Positions 9,268-18,540 of a DNA stretch of 64,000 nucleotides are shown one piece after another. The position numbers and the translations under genes are program-made. Origin of the DNA: Prochlorococcus sp. AG-347-J14 (GTDB lineage Bacteria > Cyanobacteriota > Cyanobacteriia > PCC-6307 > Cyanobiaceae); contig QCBU01000002.1 in the NCBI GenBank assembly GCA_003281505.1, forward strand, positions 162,498-226,497. Direction: 5' to 3'. The first letter of the stretch is position 1. Each line of letters starts with the position of its first letter. The notes under the pieces were generated by a model. The model was not told where the DNA came from. It made no database searches and saw only the letters and a list, made by a program, of their open reading frames with translations.

Positions 9268-9690
9268 ATGACTGAAACTTTAGTTGGTCAATTTCCAAAG
9301 CATATAGGAAGTACCGGGGGTTTATTAAACTCAGCAGAAACCGAAGAAAAATATGCAATTGTATGGAAAAGTTCCAAAGAACAAGCATTTGAATTGCCCA
9401 CGGGTGGAGCGGCTATTATGCATGAAGGTGATAATCTAATGTACTTTGCAAGAAAAGAACAATGCCTTGCATTAGGGACACAATTAAGAACTTTCAAGCC
9501 AAGAATTGAAGATTTTAAAATTTACCGAATTTTCCCAGGTGGCGATATTGAATTTTTACACCCAAAAGATGGTGTTTTCTCTGAAAAAGTAAACGAAGGC
9601 AGAGAGAAAGTAGGTCATAATCCAAGAAGAATAGGTGAGAATCCTAATCCAGCTGGTTTGAAATTTACAACTAAGAATACTTTTGATTAA
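9268..9690 (+). CDS. psaD: photosystem I subunit II (ferredoxin-docking)
   Basis: 140 residues, normal PsaD size. It sits on the stromal (cytoplasmic) face of photosystem I and helps dock ferredoxin. Family features seen: [20 protein letters not shown] near the N-terminus, CLALGTQLR in the middle, a KIYRIFP strand, a YLHP-like FLHPKDGVF segment, and the basic C-terminal [11 protein letters not shown]. It is soluble with no signal. It has its own AT-rich upstream region and is followed 59 bases later by trpE. Confidence 0.98.
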   Translation: MTETLVGQFPKHIGSTGGLLNSAETEEKYAIVWKSSKEQAFELPTGGAAIMHEGDNLMYFARKEQCLALGTQLRTFKPRIEDFKIYRIFPGGDIEFLHPKDGVFSEKVNEGREKVGHNPRRIGENPNPAGLKFTTKNTFD

Positions 9691-9724
9691 CTTCCTTAAA
9701 GTTGATATAAAAGAAGAAAATAAT

Positions 9725-9730
9725 TATAAT
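9725..9730 (+). promoter_or_regulatory. candidate -10 element of trpE
   Basis: TATAAT at 9725-9730, 20 bases before the trpE ATG, within the 59-base psaD-trpE gap. If used, the leader would be only about 10 bases. Weak evidence in AT-rich DNA. Confidence 0.3.
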
Positions 9731-9749
9731 TTGGGTTGACATTATTAAT

Positions 9750-11270
9750 ATGATCAGCTCACAGAAAGATAGTTTTTTAAAGGCTTACAAAGAAGGTAAA
9801 AATTTTATACCTATCATTCAAACTTGGCCAGCAGATTTAGAGACTCCATTGTCGACTTGGTTAAAATTATCTTCAAAAGATTCCCATGGTGTTTTTCTTG
9901 AATCTGTTGAAGGTGGGGAAAGTTTAGGTAGGTGGAGTATTGTTGCTACTAGACCTCTTTGGGAAGCCGTTTGTTATGGAGAAGAAATAGTTAAAACTTG
10001 GAATAATGGCAAAACTGAAACACATAAAGGTGATCCTTTTGAAATCTTAAGAAGTTGGACAAAGGAATATAAGTCAACCATGCTTGATGACTTACCATCA
10101 ATTGGACAGTTATATGGATCTTGGAGTTATGAATTAATAAATCGAATAGAACCAAGCGTTCCTATAAATGCAATATCAGAAAACAATATTCCTTATGGTT
10201 CATGGATGTTTTTTGATCAATTAGTTGTTTTTGATCAAATAAAAAGATGCATTACTGCAGTGGTTTATGTAGATATAACTTCGTCAAAAGAGTCTTCGAT
10301 TGAAGAGTTGTATCTGAGCGCAATTTCTAGAATTCAAAAAACTAGAAATTTAATGAGAGTTCCTCTAAAAGAAAATGAGTTTTTAGATTGGAATGAAAAT
10401 GAGAATCTGAATTTAGATCTAGAAAGTAATTGGAAGAAAAAAGATTTTGAGGATGCAGTTCTCTCTGCAAAAGAATATATAAAAAAGGGAGATATCTTCC
10501 AAATAGTCATAAGTCAGAGATTCCAAACTCAAGTCAATAATGATCCCTTTAATTTATATAGAAGTTTGAGGATGGTTAATCCATCTCCATACATGTCATT
10601 TTTTGATTTTGGATCATGGTTCCTAATAGGTTCAAGCCCTGAAGTAATGGTTAAAGCCGAAAAAAATAAAAATAGTCAGATTGTTGCAAGCTTAAGACCA
10701 ATAGCTGGCACAAGACCTAGAGGTATTGATAATCAACAAGACTTGGAATTACAAGAGGATTTATTAAAAGATCCAAAAGAGATAGCTGAGCATGTAATGC
10801 TCATTGATCTTGGGAGAAATGATCTTGGAAGAGTTTGTGAAATTGGTACTGTGAAGGTCAAGGATTTAATGGTTATTGAGAAATATTCACATGTTATGCA
10901 TATAGTTAGTGAAGTTGAGGGAATCTTAAAAAATAATGCTGATGTATGGGATTTGCTAAAAGCATCTTTCCCCGCTGGGACAGTGACTGGTGCGCCAAAA
11001 ATAAGAGCTATGCAATTAATTAATCACTTTGAAAAAGATGCCAGAGGACCCTATGCTGGTGTTTACGGATCTATTGATGTTAATGGTGCATTAAATACAG
11101 CAATCACAATAAGAACTATGATAGTTAAACCCTCAAGAGATGGTAAATATGATGTTTCAGTGCAAGCAGGAGCTGGAATAGTTGCTGATTCTTTTCCTGA
11201 AAGTGAATATCAAGAGACAATAAATAAAGCAAAGGGGATACTAAAAGCATTAGCCTGTTTGGATAAATAA
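9750..11270 (+). CDS. trpE: anthranilate synthase component I
   Basis: 506 residues. It converts chorismate to anthranilate, using ammonia from the TrpG subunit, as the first step of tryptophan synthesis. The chorismate-binding domain is clear: KKGDIFQIVISQRF, SPYMSFF, SSPEVMV, IAGTRPRG, DLGRNDLGRV, and the final AGAGIVADSFPESEY. The N-terminal FLESVEGGE is close to the LLES feedback-binding motif, with Phe for the first Leu. PabB is the main alternative, but length and the LLES-like motif favour TrpE. It overlaps gshA by one base (TAATG). Confidence 0.93.
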   Translation: MISSQKDSFLKAYKEGKNFIPIIQTWPADLETPLSTWLKLSSKDSHGVFLESVEGGESLGRWSIVATRPLWEAVCYGEEIVKTWNNGKTETHKGDPFEILRSWTKEYKSTMLDDLPSIGQLYGSWSYELINRIEPSVPINAISENNIPYGSWMFFDQLVVFDQIKRCITAVVYVDITSSKESSIEELYLSAISRIQKTRNLMRVPLKENEFLDWNENENLNLDLESNWKKKDFEDAVLSAKEYIKKGDIFQIVISQRFQTQVNNDPFNLYRSLRMVNPSPYMSFFDFGSWFLIGSSPEVMVKAEKNKNSQIVASLRPIAGTRPRGIDNQQDLELQEDLLKDPKEIAEHVMLIDLGRNDLGRVCEIGTVKVKDLMVIEKYSHVMHIVSEVEGILKNNADVWDLLKASFPAGTVTGAPKIRAMQLINHFEKDARGPYAGVYGSIDVNGALNTAITIRTMIVKPSRDGKYDVSVQAGAGIVADSFPESEYQETINKAKGILKALACLDK

Positions 11271-12379
11271 TGAGTCAAAATAATCTTTATAAGGGTTTTG
11301 AGGTGGAACTTTTTACAGGTTCTTTAAATTCTCATATTGGTGTTTCGACTGATATTGAGAGAGAATTTTCTGATTTTGTAAAAGAACCAGATAACAGAAA
11401 TGTTGAATATATAACTACGCCTGAAAAAGACTACAAGTTTTTATACGAGAAATTAATAACCCCAAGAAAAAAGTTAAGGAAGTGGCTAAATACTAAAAAA
11501 TTAACAATCATTCCCTCATCCACACTTTGTTTTAAACATGATATTCAATTTCAAAGATCTGATATTGACAACGCCTATCATCAATTTATTCAAGATAATT
11601 ATGGAACCGCTATTGCAACTTCAAGTGTACACATAAACGTAGGAATAGATGATATCGATAAGCTATTTGCGGCTATTAGACTGATAAGATCTGAGGCTGC
11701 TTTATATTTATCCCTAAGTGCTAGTTCACCTTTTTTAAATAATAAAATTACTGATAATCATTCTCAGAGATGGATGCAGTTCCCTAAAACACCAAGTAAG
11801 GTGCCTTTTTTTCTAAATCATGATTCTTATATCGCTTGGATCGAAGAAAATATAGCTAATAAAAATATGCAAAATATCAGGCATTTTTGGTCTTCAATCC
11901 GACCCAATGGTCCCCAAAGACCTTTAATTCTAGATCGTTTGGAATTAAGAATTTGTGATTTTGTTCACGATATTAATCTGCTTTTAGGGATAACAGCCAT
12001 GATAGAACTAAGGATTTTAAAGCTTTTTGAAAATATAAATACCTTAGATCCTATGAATGCTAGTATTTTTTCTATGGATGAGTTGTCAGAAATATGTGAT
12101 CAGAATGAAATTAATGCTGCTAAAGATAGTCTGAATTCAGAGTTAATTAACTGGCAAGATGGCAAAAAAGTTATTTGTAGAGAATGGATTCAAAGCTTAC
12201 TATCAGATTTATCATTCACAGCAGAAAATTTTAGTATGAAACATCTTTTAGATCCTATATATAAAGTGCTTGAAGAAGGCAATCAATCTATGAAATGGAT
12301 TAATCAATATGAAAAAGGGCTTTCTATTGAGCAGATAATGAAAATTTCTATCGAAGATATGATTAGGAGTGAGGCCTAG
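11270..12379 (+). CDS. gshA: glutamate-cysteine ligase, cyanobacterial type
   Basis: 369 residues. The family makes gamma-glutamylcysteine from glutamate, cysteine and ATP, the first step of glutathione synthesis. Supporting segments are GFEVELF near the N-terminus, SSVHINVGI near residue 120, and RLELRICDF near residue 225, which match the cyanobacterial/plant GCS2-like pattern. The protein is soluble. Its ATG overlaps the trpE stop by one base, so the two are co-transcribed. ppc starts 61 bases after. Confidence 0.85.
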   Translation: MSQNNLYKGFEVELFTGSLNSHIGVSTDIEREFSDFVKEPDNRNVEYITTPEKDYKFLYEKLITPRKKLRKWLNTKKLTIIPSSTLCFKHDIQFQRSDIDNAYHQFIQDNYGTAIATSSVHINVGIDDIDKLFAAIRLIRSEAALYLSLSASSPFLNNKITDNHSQRWMQFPKTPSKVPFFLNHDSYIAWIEENIANKNMQNIRHFWSSIRPNGPQRPLILDRLELRICDFVHDINLLLGITAMIELRILKLFENINTLDPMNASIFSMDELSEICDQNEINAAKDSLNSELINWQDGKKVICREWIQSLLSDLSFTAENFSMKHLLDPIYKVLEEGNQSMKWINQYEKGLSIEQIMKISIEDMIRSEA

Positions 12380-12440
12380 AATGTTTGATTATTTAAATAA
12401 ACTTTGATCTGAACATTTTCACTTGTGACATAATGATTAT

Positions 12441-15410
12441 ATGGAATCTTTTCGACAGGTAAAAAATAATAACGTGGATCTGATAAGTAACAATGATCCA
12501 CTTGATAAAAATCGTCTTTTAATTGAAGATCTCTGGGAATCTGTGCTCAGAGAAGAATGCCCAAATGATCAAGCAGAGAGATTGATACAGCTTAAAGAAT
12601 TAAGTTATTCAAAACAAATTGATGGTGACAGTTCAAAAACTTTTAAAAATGAAATAGTTGATATTGTAAATTCCATGGATTTAGCAGAATCTATAGCAGC
12701 AGCACGGGCGTTTTCATTATATTTTCAACTCGTGAATATATTGGAACAAAGAGTTGAGGAAGATAGATATATTCAAAGCTTTACCAATAAGGATGTTCAA
12801 AAATCGCCCGATAATCTTGATCCTTTTGCCCCAGCATTGGCTAGACAAAATGCTCCAGTAACTTTTAGAGAATTATTTTACAGGCTAAGGAAATTAAATG
12901 TACCTCCAGGCAAATTAGAGGAGTTATTGCAGGAAATGGATATTCGTTTAGTTTTTACTGCACATCCGACGGAGATCGTAAGACATACGATTAGACATAA
13001 GCAAACAAGAGTAGCAAATTTGTTAAAAAAAATACAGATTGAGCAATTTCTAACAAAAGAAGAAAAAATTTCTCTAAAAACCCAATTAAAAGAGGAAGTA
13101 AGACTTTGGTGGAGAACAGATGAATTGCATCAATTTAAACCTTCAGTTTTAGATGAAGTTGATTATGCCTTGCATTATTTTCAGCAAGTTTTATTTAATG
13201 CGATGCCTCAATTGAGGGGCAGGATCGCTGAAGCACTTACCGAAAATTATCCAGATGTTCAGTTGCCTTCAGAATCTTTTTGTAACTTCGGTTCATGGGT
13301 AGGATCTGATAGGGACGGTAATCCATCGGTCACTCCGGAGATAACATGGAGAACTGCTTGCTACCAAAGGCAGTTGATGTTGGAAAGATATATTATTGCG
13401 ACGTCTAATCTTAGAGATCAATTAAGTGTGTCGATGCAATGGAGTCAAGTCAGTTCTTCCCTATTAGAGTCACTCGAAACTGACAGGGTTAAGTTCCCTG
13501 AAATATATGAAGCTAGAGCTACAAGGTATAGATCAGAACCCTACAGATTAAAATTAAGCTATATTTTAGAAAAACTAAGGTTAACACAAGAAAGAAATAA
13601 TTTATTAGCTGATAGTGGGTGGAAATTTGACTTGGAGGGAGAAACTGATAACAAAAATCTAGATAAAGTTGAAAACTTATATTACAAGTCAGTAAACGAA
13701 TTTACTTATGATCTCGAACTAATTAAAAATAGCTTGATTAGTACAGATTTAACTTGTGAGTCCGTAGATACTTTACTTACTCAGGTTCATATTTTTGGAT
13801 TTTCTTTAGCAAGTCTGGATATTCGTCAAGAGAGTACAAGGCATAGTGACGCTATACAAGAGCTTACAAGTTATCTTGATTTATCTGTTCAGTATGACCA
13901 AATGTCTGAGGAAGAGAAAATTAAATGGCTTATAGACGAATTAAATACAAAAAGGCCTTTAATTCCATCTGACGTTAACTGGACAAAAACTACAGAAGAA
14001 ACTTTTTCAGTTTTTAAAATGGTTAAGAGACTACAGCAAGAATTTGGAAGTCGCATTTGTCATTCTTATGTAATTTCAATGAGTCATAGTGCATCTGATT
14101 TGCTTGAAGTTCTCTTGCTGGCAAAAGAAATGGGACTTCTTGATCAAAATTCACAAAAGTCAAAATTATTAGTTGTTCCTCTTTTTGAAACTGTGGAAGA
14201 CCTTAAAAGAGCACCAGAAGTAATGGAAAAGTTGTTTAAATTAGATTTCTATAGATCATTATTGCCAAAAGTAGGAGAATCTTTTAAACCTCTGCAAGAA
14301 TTAATGCTTGGATATTCTGATAGCAATAAAGATTCAGGGTTTGTTTCTAGTAATTGGGAAATTCATAGAGCTCAAATAGCTCTTCAAAATCTCTCAAGTA
14401 GAAATAACATATTGCTAAGACTTTTTCATGGAAGAGGTGGTTCTGTAGGGAGGGGAGGAGGCCCAGCCTATCAGGCAATATTGGCTCAACCAAGCGGTAC
14501 TTTAAAAGGGCGAATAAAAATAACAGAACAAGGTGAAGTTTTAGCTTCTAAATATAGTCTTCCCGAACTAGCTTTGTACAATCTTGAGACTGTAACTACA
14601 GCGGTAATTCAAAATAGTTTGGTAAATAATAGACTTGACGCCACTCCAGAATGGAATCAATTAATGTCTAGGTTGGCAGAAACATCAAGGTCTCATTACA
14701 GAAAATTAGTGCATGAGAATCCTGATCTGTTAAATTTCTTTCAAGAGGTCACTCCAATAGAAGAAATAAGTAAATTACAGATATCTAGTAGGCCTGCTAG
14801 AAGAAAAAAAGGTGCAAAAGATTTGTCAAGTTTAAGAGCTATTCCATGGGTATTTGGCTGGACACAAAGTAGATTTCTTTTACCAAGTTGGTTTGGAGTA
14901 GGCACTGCATTGTCATCTGAATTAAATTCAGATCCACAACAAATTGAATTATTAAGAGTTCTGCATCAAAGATGGCCATTTTTTAGGATGCTCATATCTA
15001 AGGTAGAAATGACATTATCTAAGGTGGATTTGGAAGTTGCTAGATATTATGTTGATACTCTTGGCAGTAAAGAAAATAAAGATTCTTTTGATGATATTTT
15101 TGAAGTAATTTCTAAGGAATATAATCTTACAAAATCTTTAATACTTGAAATTACTGGTAAAAATAAGCTCCTAGAATCTGATAGAGACTTGAAATCATCA
15201 GTAAGCTTGAGAAATAAGACAATTATTCCATTAGGGTTTTTGCAGGTTTCACTTCTAAGAAGATTAAGAGACCAGACAAGACAACCTCCAATAAGCGAAT
15301 TTATGATAGATAAAGATGAATCTAGAAGGGCTTACAGCAGAAGTGAACTATTGAGGGGAGCACTTTTAACTATTAATGGGATAGCAGCTGGCATGAGAAA
15401 TACAGGTTGA
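12441..15410 (+). CDS. ppc: phosphoenolpyruvate carboxylase
   Basis: 989 residues, full length. It carboxylates phosphoenolpyruvate with bicarbonate to oxaloacetate, feeding the incomplete cyanobacterial TCA pathway. The catalytic block VFTAHPTE holds His175, the glycine-rich loop with H663, [12 protein letters not shown], is intact, and the chain ends in MRNTG as in nearly all PEPCs. The plant-type N-terminal regulatory serine is not evident. It is followed after 3 bases by a GNAT-like gene starting with TTG. Confidence 0.98.
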   Translation: MESFRQVKNNNVDLISNNDPLDKNRLLIEDLWESVLREECPNDQAERLIQLKELSYSKQIDGDSSKTFKNEIVDIVNSMDLAESIAAARAFSLYFQLVNILEQRVEEDRYIQSFTNKDVQKSPDNLDPFAPALARQNAPVTFRELFYRLRKLNVPPGKLEELLQEMDIRLVFTAHPTEIVRHTIRHKQTRVANLLKKIQIEQFLTKEEKISLKTQLKEEVRLWWRTDELHQFKPSVLDEVDYALHYFQQVLFNAMPQLRGRIAEALTENYPDVQLPSESFCNFGSWVGSDRDGNPSVTPEITWRTACYQRQLMLERYIIATSNLRDQLSVSMQWSQVSSSLLESLETDRVKFPEIYEARATRYRSEPYRLKLSYILEKLRLTQERNNLLADSGWKFDLEGETDNKNLDKVENLYYKSVNEFTYDLELIKNSLISTDLTCESVDTLLTQVHIFGFSLASLDIRQESTRHSDAIQELTSYLDLSVQYDQMSEEEKIKWLIDELNTKRPLIPSDVNWTKTTEETFSVFKMVKRLQQEFGSRICHSYVISMSHSASDLLEVLLLAKEMGLLDQNSQKSKLLVVPLFETVEDLKRAPEVMEKLFKLDFYRSLLPKVGESFKPLQELMLGYSDSNKDSGFVSSNWEIHRAQIALQNLSSRNNILLRLFHGRGGSVGRGGGPAYQAILAQPSGTLKGRIKITEQGEVLASKYSLPELALYNLETVTTAVIQNSLVNNRLDATPEWNQLMSRLAETSRSHYRKLVHENPDLLNFFQEVTPIEEISKLQISSRPARRKKGAKDLSSLRAIPWVFGWTQSRFLLPSWFGVGTALSSELNSDPQQIELLRVLHQRWPFFRMLISKVEMTLSKVDLEVARYYVDTLGSKENKDSFDDIFEVISKEYNLTKSLILEITGKNKLLESDRDLKSSVSLRNKTIIPLGFLQVSLLRRLRDQTRQPPISEFMIDKDESRRAYSRSELLRGALLTINGIAAGMRNTG

Positions 15411-15413
15411 TAA

Positions 15414-15860
15414 TTGCAGTATTTTTCTAAAAAAAAACTTGTTCTCCCAGAAGGTTATTTTGTTAACTCTTCTCAAATTCCATTAGCTAAAGAAGTTAAT
15501 AAACTTTTAGCAAATTGTGGTTGTGAGACGTTTCCAATAAAACCTCTTTCTGAGGCTATTCAGAAAAGTAATTTCTTTTTTACCATAGAGAATGAATTAA
15601 AGAATAAATTATATGGTTTTGTAAGGGTTACTTCAGACAGGGGATTGAATGCTAACTTGTGGAATTTATGTGCATTGCCAGGGAATAATCAGCAACTTTA
15701 TTATTCAATATTGCTTCAAGTAACTCTTGAGAAAATAAATAGAGAAATGCCTGGATGCAGTATTTCTGTACAGGCTCCAGTATCTTCGTTTTTAAGTTTA
15801 GAGGAAAATGGATTTATACTAGATCCAAATGGAATAAGGGTAATGGGATATAAACTTTAA
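15414..15860 (+). CDS. GNAT-like acetyltransferase domain protein
   Basis: 148 residues starting at a TTG 3 bases after the ppc stop. A GNAT fold is suggested by the central strand YGFVRVTSD, the helix LYYSILLQVTLEKINRE, and the end strand SVQAPVSSFLSLEENGF, typical of the last third of the fold. The acetyl-CoA pyrophosphate loop (QxxGxG/A) is not obvious, so activity is uncertain. No substrate can be inferred. It is probably expressed from the ppc transcript. Confidence 0.65.
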   Translation: MQYFSKKKLVLPEGYFVNSSQIPLAKEVNKLLANCGCETFPIKPLSEAIQKSNFFFTIENELKNKLYGFVRVTSDRGLNANLWNLCALPGNNQQLYYSILLQVTLEKINREMPGCSISVQAPVSSFLSLEENGFILDPNGIRVMGYKL

Positions 15861-15871
15861 AAATCATTTTA

Positions 15872-15945
15872 CGAGCATGGAGGGATTCGAACCCCCGACT
15901 CTCAGAACCGGAATCTGATGCTCTATCCAACTGAGCTACATGCCC
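15872..15945 (-). tRNA. tRNA-Arg (CCG)
   Basis: On the minus strand a 74-base cloverleaf: acceptor GGGCATG pairs with CATGCTC (one G-U), the D arm contains AGCTCAGTTGGATAGAGC, the anticodon is CCG in TTCCGGT, and the T arm contains GTTCGAATC. The discriminator is G. No CCA is encoded. It is convergent with the ppc unit and divergent from recF. Confidence 0.95.
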
Positions 15946-16022
15946 TTTAATTTTTCAATTTCTTTAAAGAAAATCTAAATATTTTAAACTTAGCTAATTT
16001 AATTAATGAATGCACAAAAAAA

Positions 16023-17114
16023 ATTTTTTTAAATAAATTAAAAATTAAAAATTTTCGGAACCATAAAAGTTTTGAAATTGATCTAAAAGAGCAAAGAGCA
16101 ATTGTTCTTGGCTGCAATGGTATTGGCAAATCAAATTTACTTGAATCGGTTGAATTTTTAAGTCAATTAAAATCTAATAGAGCACTAAGCGATAAAGATT
16201 TAATAGAGAACGATAGTGATATGGCTGTAGTTATAGGACAGATAAATTTTAAAGACGATTTAAAGTTAAATTTATTCCGTAAAGGTCCTAAAAGAATTTA
16301 TGTTAATGAATCAATCTTGAAAAAACAGAGTGAAATAAAGAATTATATTCAGAGTGTATGTTTCTGTTCTAATGACATAGATATTGTTAGAAGTGAACCA
16401 AGTTATCGAAGAACATGGATTGATAAAGTCGTATTTCAGCTTGAACCTGTATATCTAGACCTGATAAGTAGATTTAATAGGCTTTTAAAACAAAGAAGTC
16501 ATTTTTGGCGTTCGGAAAGTTTCTTAAAAACCCAATCCACAGATATTGTTGAAAGCTTTGATATTCAAATGTCAATAATAAGTACAAGAATTTTTCGGCG
16601 CAGAAGAAGAGCTTTATTAAAAATAAAACCATATGTTGAATATTGGCATAATCATTTAAGTAAATCTCAAGAGCAAATAGACATAAATTATCTATCGGGG
16701 ATACAAAATATAAGTCCAGAAGAAGAAGAAGAAGAAGTTATTAGTAAAAAAATAGCAGAACAACTCTTAAATCAGCGTTCAATAGAAGCATTGACTGGTA
16801 AATGTAATTTTGGCCCTCATCGTGATGATATTGAGTTTCTAATTAATAATGTTTCAGTTAGAAAATATGGTTCCTCAGGACAGCAAAGAACTTTTATCTT
16901 AGCTTTAAAGATGGCTGAACTCGATTTATTAACTAAAACATTAAATGTTCCACCAATACTTATATTAGATGATGTCTTGGCGGAATTAGATTTAACCAGG
17001 CAAAATTTATTATTAAATTCTGTTGGTAAAGATAGTCAATGTTTTATAAGTGCGACACATTTAGATAAATTTAATCAGTCTTTCTTAGGCTCTTCACAAA
17101 TGATTCACTTATAA
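16023..17114 (+). CDS. recF: DNA replication and repair protein RecF
   Basis: RecF is an SMC-like ATPase that loads RecA at gaps with RecO and RecR. From 16023 the product is 363 residues, normal for RecF. It has the opening FLNKLKIKNFRNH, Walker A GCNGIGKSN, the signature RKYGSSGQQRT, and Walker B ILILDDVLAELD. The first in-frame ATG is at 16221, which would delete Walker A and cannot be right. No in-frame ATG, GTG or TTG exists before the KIKNFRN block. ATT at 16023 fits in position, or one of the nearby ATGs (16006, 16010) is joined across an A8 run by slippage. The start is unresolved. Confidence 0.88.
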   Translation: MFLNKLKIKNFRNHKSFEIDLKEQRAIVLGCNGIGKSNLLESVEFLSQLKSNRALSDKDLIENDSDMAVVIGQINFKDDLKLNLFRKGPKRIYVNESILKKQSEIKNYIQSVCFCSNDIDIVRSEPSYRRTWIDKVVFQLEPVYLDLISRFNRLLKQRSHFWRSESFLKTQSTDIVESFDIQMSIISTRIFRRRRRALLKIKPYVEYWHNHLSKSQEQIDINYLSGIQNISPEEEEEEVISKKIAEQLLNQRSIEALTGKCNFGPHRDDIEFLINNVSVRKYGSSGQQRTFILALKMAELDLLTKTLNVPPILILDDVLAELDLTRQNLLLNSVGKDSQCFISATHLDKFNQSFLGSSQMIHL

Positions 17115-17166
17115 TTTTTAAAAAGCATGTTTTTTAGCTATTCTTAATTTCATATAAATTTCTTAA

Positions 17167-17601
17167 ATGGAAATCTACAAAAAAAGTCAAATTTTAAGTT
17201 CTTTAAGTAATGAGCAAAAATTAATTCATCAAAGTAAACACCTTTTGTTGGAACTTTATAGATGCGATCGCGAAAAATTAAATGACGAATCCTTTTTGCG
17301 CTGTATTTTAAATAGAGCTGCTAAATTGGCAAATGCAACAGTTTTGAATTTGATAAGTAATAAATTTGAGCCTCAGGGCGTTACAGCAATTGCATTACTG
17401 GCAGAATCTCATATTTCAATACATACTTGGCCTGAATCTAATTATTCGGCAGTTGATATTTTTACATGTGGTCAAAATATGATGCCTGAACTAGCTAGTC
17501 AATATTTAATTGAGTCTTTGATGGCTAAAGAACATTCTTTGCGTGTCTTTAAGCGAAATCCACCTTCAGCAGTCTCTAATCAGATCAGAACGGTTGTTTG
17601 A
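17167..17601 (+). CDS. speD: S-adenosylmethionine decarboxylase proenzyme
   Basis: 144 residues, the class 1b prokaryotic size. The self-cleavage site is LAES-HISIHTWPE, between Glu80 and Ser81; Ser81 becomes the pyruvoyl group. FTCGQ near residue 98 supplies the catalytic cysteine. It makes decarboxylated SAM for spermidine. It lies 52 bases after recF and converges on larE with 6 bases between stops. It contains a lone GCGATCGC octamer at 17264-17271. Confidence 0.95.
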   Translation: MEIYKKSQILSSLSNEQKLIHQSKHLLLELYRCDREKLNDESFLRCILNRAAKLANATVLNLISNKFEPQGVTAIALLAESHISIHTWPESNYSAVDIFTCGQNMMPELASQYLIESLMAKEHSLRVFKRNPPSAVSNQIRTVV

Positions 17602-17607
17602 CAATAT

Positions 17608-18453
17608 TTACCTATTTAATTTTCCGCTTACAAGTCCCTCAAGATCTAAACTTGTGCAATTAAATCCTAAATTAGAAAAATATTGAACTAACTCACTAAA
17701 ATTATATTTGTTAAAAAAATGCTTTAATTCATTTTGGGGAATTTCTATTCTTGCAGTTGAGCCTTGGCATCTAACTCTAACCTCCGATATTCCACATTCT
17801 TTAAGATATTCTTCTGCTTTCTCAACCATTTTTAGCCTTTCACTAGTTATTTCATGGCCATAAGGAAATCTTGATGATAAACAAGGTTGAGCAGGTTTAT
17901 CCCACCAAGGAAAACCCAATGCTCTTGATATATCCCTAATGTCTTGTTTTGAGACTTTAAATTTTGCAAGGGGAGAGATAACTCCTGCTTCTTTTGAGGC
18001 TTGTATACCTGGTCTGTAATCTTTAAGGTCATCCAGATTGACTCCATCTAAAACTATCTTGTAATTAAGTTTTTGAGAGAGGTAGGTTGTATGTTTGTGG
18101 AGCTCTTTTTTGCATGCAAAGCACCTATCCTTAGGATTTTCACTGTAACTTGATTGGTCTAATTCTGATGTTTTAATCTCTACATGCTTTACTCCAATCC
18201 ATTTTGCTTGCCTTCTTGCTTCTTCACGAAGAGTAGTGGCTAATGCAGGAGAAATTCCAGTTATGGCAATTGCTTTGCTACCTAATTGCTCGAATGCTAA
18301 TGATGCTACTAATGTACTGTCAACTCCTCCGGAATAAGCAATACAAACACTATCAAGATTCTTAATGTATCTTCTAATTGTATAAAGCTTTTCACTTTGT
18401 TCATCAGAGAGAATTTCTAGTTGATTGAACATGCTAATTACTTTAAAATTCAA
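17608..18453 (-). CDS. larE: LarE-like ATP-dependent sacrificial sulfur transferase
   Basis: 281 residues. The PP-loop SGGVDS (41-46) adenylates the substrate. CFAC (121, 124) and PAQPCLSSRFPYG with Cys201 match the LarE family; the latter corresponds to the sulfur-donating cysteine of Lactobacillus LarE, and three cysteines could instead hold an Fe-S cluster. Known LarE builds the nickel-pincer cofactor of lactate racemase together with LarB and LarC. Neither is in this window, so the real substrate is open. An alternative start is Met8. Confidence 0.85.
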   Translation of the reverse strand: MNFKVISMFNQLEILSDEQSEKLYTIRRYIKNLDSVCIAYSGGVDSTLVASLAFEQLGSKAIAITGISPALATTLREEARRQAKWIGVKHVEIKTSELDQSSYSENPKDRCFACKKELHKHTTYLSQKLNYKIVLDGVNLDDLKDYRPGIQASKEAGVISPLAKFKVSKQDIRDISRALGFPWWDKPAQPCLSSRFPYGHEITSERLKMVEKAEEYLKECGISEVRVRCQGSTARIEIPQNELKHFFNKYNFSELVQYFSNLGFNCTSLDLEGLVSGKLNR

Positions 18454-18540
18454 ATTACCTATGAATAGGTTGAATTTATTATTAAATCTTTAATAATATT
18501 CTTATCTATATCTTAGATTAAATTTACTAATTTTGTTCAA

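Noticed and set aside
16221..17114. recF starting at ATG 16221
   Set aside because: It removes Walker A and the KIKNFRN segment, both clearly encoded upstream in the same frame.
17264..17271. HIP1-like GCGATCGC octamer in speD
   Set aside because: Only one seen in passing; HIP1 is not abundant in high-light Prochlorococcus, and one copy carries no meaning.
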